Assembly (NCBI GenBank): GCA_900542265.1
Contig: UQML01000039.1
Coordinates: 1-13,999, forward strand
DNA length: 13,999 nucleotides
Direction of reading: 5' to 3'
Source: an uncultured Eggerthella sp.
GTDB taxonomy: Bacteria > Actinomycetota > Coriobacteriia > Coriobacteriales > Eggerthellaceae
Position 1 is the stretch's first letter. Every line of letters starts with the position of its first letter. A program made the translations under genes and the position numbers. Below, in pieces: positions 12,241-13,999 of this stretch. The notes below the pieces were generated by a model. The model did no database searches. It was not told where the DNA came from and worked only from the letters and a program-made list of their open reading frames with translations.

Positions 12241-13984
12241 CTAATTCCTCCCTTCCGGTTGAGCCGGCCAGGGAGTATCAGGAATCGGCTCATCAAAGAG
12301 GGGGTCATATTTGAGTGGATAAGGTTTAGGTTTTTGTGCATCTTTGGGGTCGGCTTTAGTAATGCGTACAGCAAACCCCTTTGATGCCGGAATCAGCCCA
12401 TCTGAAGCCATAATGGCAGGGCTAAGATCATTGGTGATGTCGCTAACCATAAACCCTTTGTATCCTGACGCAACAAACGTGCCTGCTATGGTTGCTTGCT
12501 TGCCGTACACTTCACCAATACGCAAGCGCGGAGTTACAAGAACAGGAATTTGCAACGAGGCTCTCTCGCTCTCTACCGTGACATAATCTCCGGTTTCCAC
12601 GCCAATACTTTTTGCATGTTCAGGCGATAACTCTAAAAAGCGCATAGGTTGTAGACCCACAAGCCAAGGAATGTTGCGCGTTTGTGCACCCGAGAGCCAA
12701 TGTTCGGTCATGTGATAGGTAGTCATAATGGTGGGATAATCCGCATCTCCTGGAGGGGCGATGGGGTTTTCAACGTCGTCAATAACAATGAGTCCAGGAT
12801 CGCGTGTTTGCTTCCAGAGTTTGTTGATATAAGGTGACTCAGTAGTTTCGTAATAGATAGGCATAGGGCCTTCTTTGATACTGTAGGGTACAAAAAGCCA
12901 AGCCTTTCCATCTGAATGTGCGCCAAAAGGACAGTCACCAGCAAGCGCTTCGTCTCCTGTGGCGCCAGGTTCGGGCTTATAGGTTGGTGGCTTTTTTGGG
13001 TTGCATTGGGGCTTGTCATAACCTACCCACTGTTTGAGTTTTTCATCCCACCAAATAAGCTTTTTTTGCTCCGACCAAGGGTTGCCTTCTGGATCTGCTG
13101 AACACCGATTGTAGAGAATGCGAGAATTTTCTGGCCAACTCACGCGATAATCCGAAAAGATTGAACCGTTATGGATATCTCCTGTCTCAACGCGGTTCAT
13201 CAGGTTTTCTCCTTCAGGCCCAAGAATTCCTGATAGCAATCGGCATCCACATACGGTTGAGCCATCGTCTTTAAGGGTTCCCGCACCTTGGCAAACAGTC
13301 CCATCGGCAATAGTAAACCCGTTCATTTCTTTAACAACTTTCATCATGTCGAGATCGCCATCGACTTGAGCCAGCTCGAATTCTTGCTCTGTTTGAGAGA
13401 TGGTAGTGGCATCGTAGTCCCAATAGAGTGCGCGCATGGCAGCATCGCGTTCTTTGTCTGAGGCATTCGCTTTTTCTTGAAGTCTCTTGCCTAACTGATA
13501 GATATACCAAGCATCTGAGTGAGCTTGTCCTGGTGCTTCTTGGATGCGATCGTGCCATTGCAGTAAGCGCTCGGTATTGGTGACGGATCCTGTTTTTTCG
13601 AGACAGGTACACACCGGCAGGTAGAAAACTTCAGTATGACAATCTTTGGGTTCGGGACCGTTAGGGTCAGCATACCAAACTGATGCGCTCTCATTTTCGA
13701 AAAGATCGAGTACGACAAGCCACTTCAGATTGCGCATTGCATCGCGGCTCCAACCAGTATTAGGGTTAGTGACTGCAATATTTTGGCCAAAGAGCACCAT
13801 GCCATCCATGCCACCACGAAGAGCTTTTTCCATTGACACGGTAAGTGACTCGTTTTCACTTAGCTTTGGAAGCCATTGATAGCCAAACTCATTTTCTTTA
13901 GTTGCGTTTTCGCCGTAATAGGCCTTAAGCAAACTAACCATGTAATTAGGTAACGATGCCCACGATCCACGCTCGGTCTCAAGC
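12241..13984 (-). CDS. fdhA: Formate dehydrogenase catalytic (alpha) subunit, molybdopterin enzyme (5' end missing)
   Basis: The C-terminal 580 residues of a molybdopterin oxidoreductase are present. The frame stays open through the first visible ATG (13941) to the adapter junction, adding RGSWASLPNYM-like upstream codons, so the gene continues beyond the window and 13941 is not its start. FDH-N/O alpha-subunit features include VSLLKAYYG, VLFGQNIAVTNPN, the stretch TEVFYLPVCTCLEKTGSVTN and MTEHWLSGAQTRNIPWL. A molybdopterin-dinucleotide-binding domain lies near the end (about residues 416-544 of the visible part). It would oxidise formate to CO2. The active-site Cys or selenocysteine, the N-terminal [4Fe-4S] motif and any Tat signal lie in the missing half, so selenium dependence and cell location cannot be judged. 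The stop is 2 bases from fdhB. A related MGD oxidoreductase is possible but less likely, given fdhB. Confidence 0.88.
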
Positions 13985-13999
13985 CTGTCTCTTATACAC
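13985..13999. other. Tn5 mosaic-end / Nextera adapter fragment (library artefact)
   Basis: The last 15 bases, CTGTCTCTTATACAC, are the start of the reverse-complemented Nextera mosaic end. Together with the adapter at 1-49 they show that the contig ends are sequencing-library junctions rather than natural element ends. Confidence 0.95.

Noticed and set aside
12241..13941. Complete 566-residue formate dehydrogenase alpha subunit starting at 13941
   Set aside because: The frame stays open upstream to the adapter junction with family-like sequence, and the N-terminal half with the iron-sulfur and active-site motifs is missing.
13985..13999. Transposon end or terminal inverted repeat at the contig edges
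   Set aside because: Both edges carry the engineered Tn5 mosaic end used in library preparation, so they are not a natural mobile element.

Overview
The window is a contig of about 14 kb with moderate-to-low GC that still carries sequencing-library sequence at both ends. Bases 1-49 are an Illumina Nextera i5 adapter and bases 13985-13999 are a Tn5 mosaic-end fragment, so genomic DNA runs from about 50 to 13984. The gene content suggests an anaerobic, host-associated bacterium. It has a bile salt hydrolase, a three-gene formate dehydrogenase of the FDH-N/O type with an NrfD membrane subunit, and tRNA genes that encode their own CCA ends. I lean towards a low-GC member of Coriobacteriia (Actinomycetota), such as the Atopobiaceae. 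This rests on protein flavour only and is an inference.

Layout. At 50-233 is the 3' end of an unidentified gene. A tRNA-Ala(GGC) with its own promoter and terminator follows at 269-428. A choloylglycine/bile salt hydrolase (704-1657) and a DUF523/TudS-like protein (1690-2181) form a likely two-gene operon. It is convergent with a small NifX-like dinitrogenase-cofactor-domain protein on the minus strand (2237-2557). A tRNA-Glu(TTC) with promoter and terminator lies at 2811-2974.

A surface-polysaccharide block follows on the plus strand: a GtrA-family membrane protein (3046-3441) and two long paralogous proteins (3550-6060 and 6097-8613). Each paralog has an N-terminal beta-rich region and two GT2 glycosyltransferase domains. 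In both, the first GT2 domain appears to have lost its metal-binding acidic motif, while the second keeps it. Next comes a methionine-type ABC transporter pair, metN (8897-9640, without the usual C-terminal NIL domain) and metI (9643-10320), closed by a strong terminator. No metQ lies beside it.

Facing it on the minus strand is an operon fdhA (truncated at the contig end) - fdhB - nrfD (13984 down to 10392). It is predicted to oxidise formate and pass electrons through four [4Fe-4S] clusters to a quinone-reactive membrane subunit.

I found no CRISPR array, insertion sequence, phage gene or obvious new defence system. The points most worth a second look are the tandem pseudo-GT2 architecture, the metN leader (start codon inside a hairpin, with a second upstream copy of one hairpin arm), several inverted repeats in promoter regions, and the adapter contamination, which creates a false protein start.
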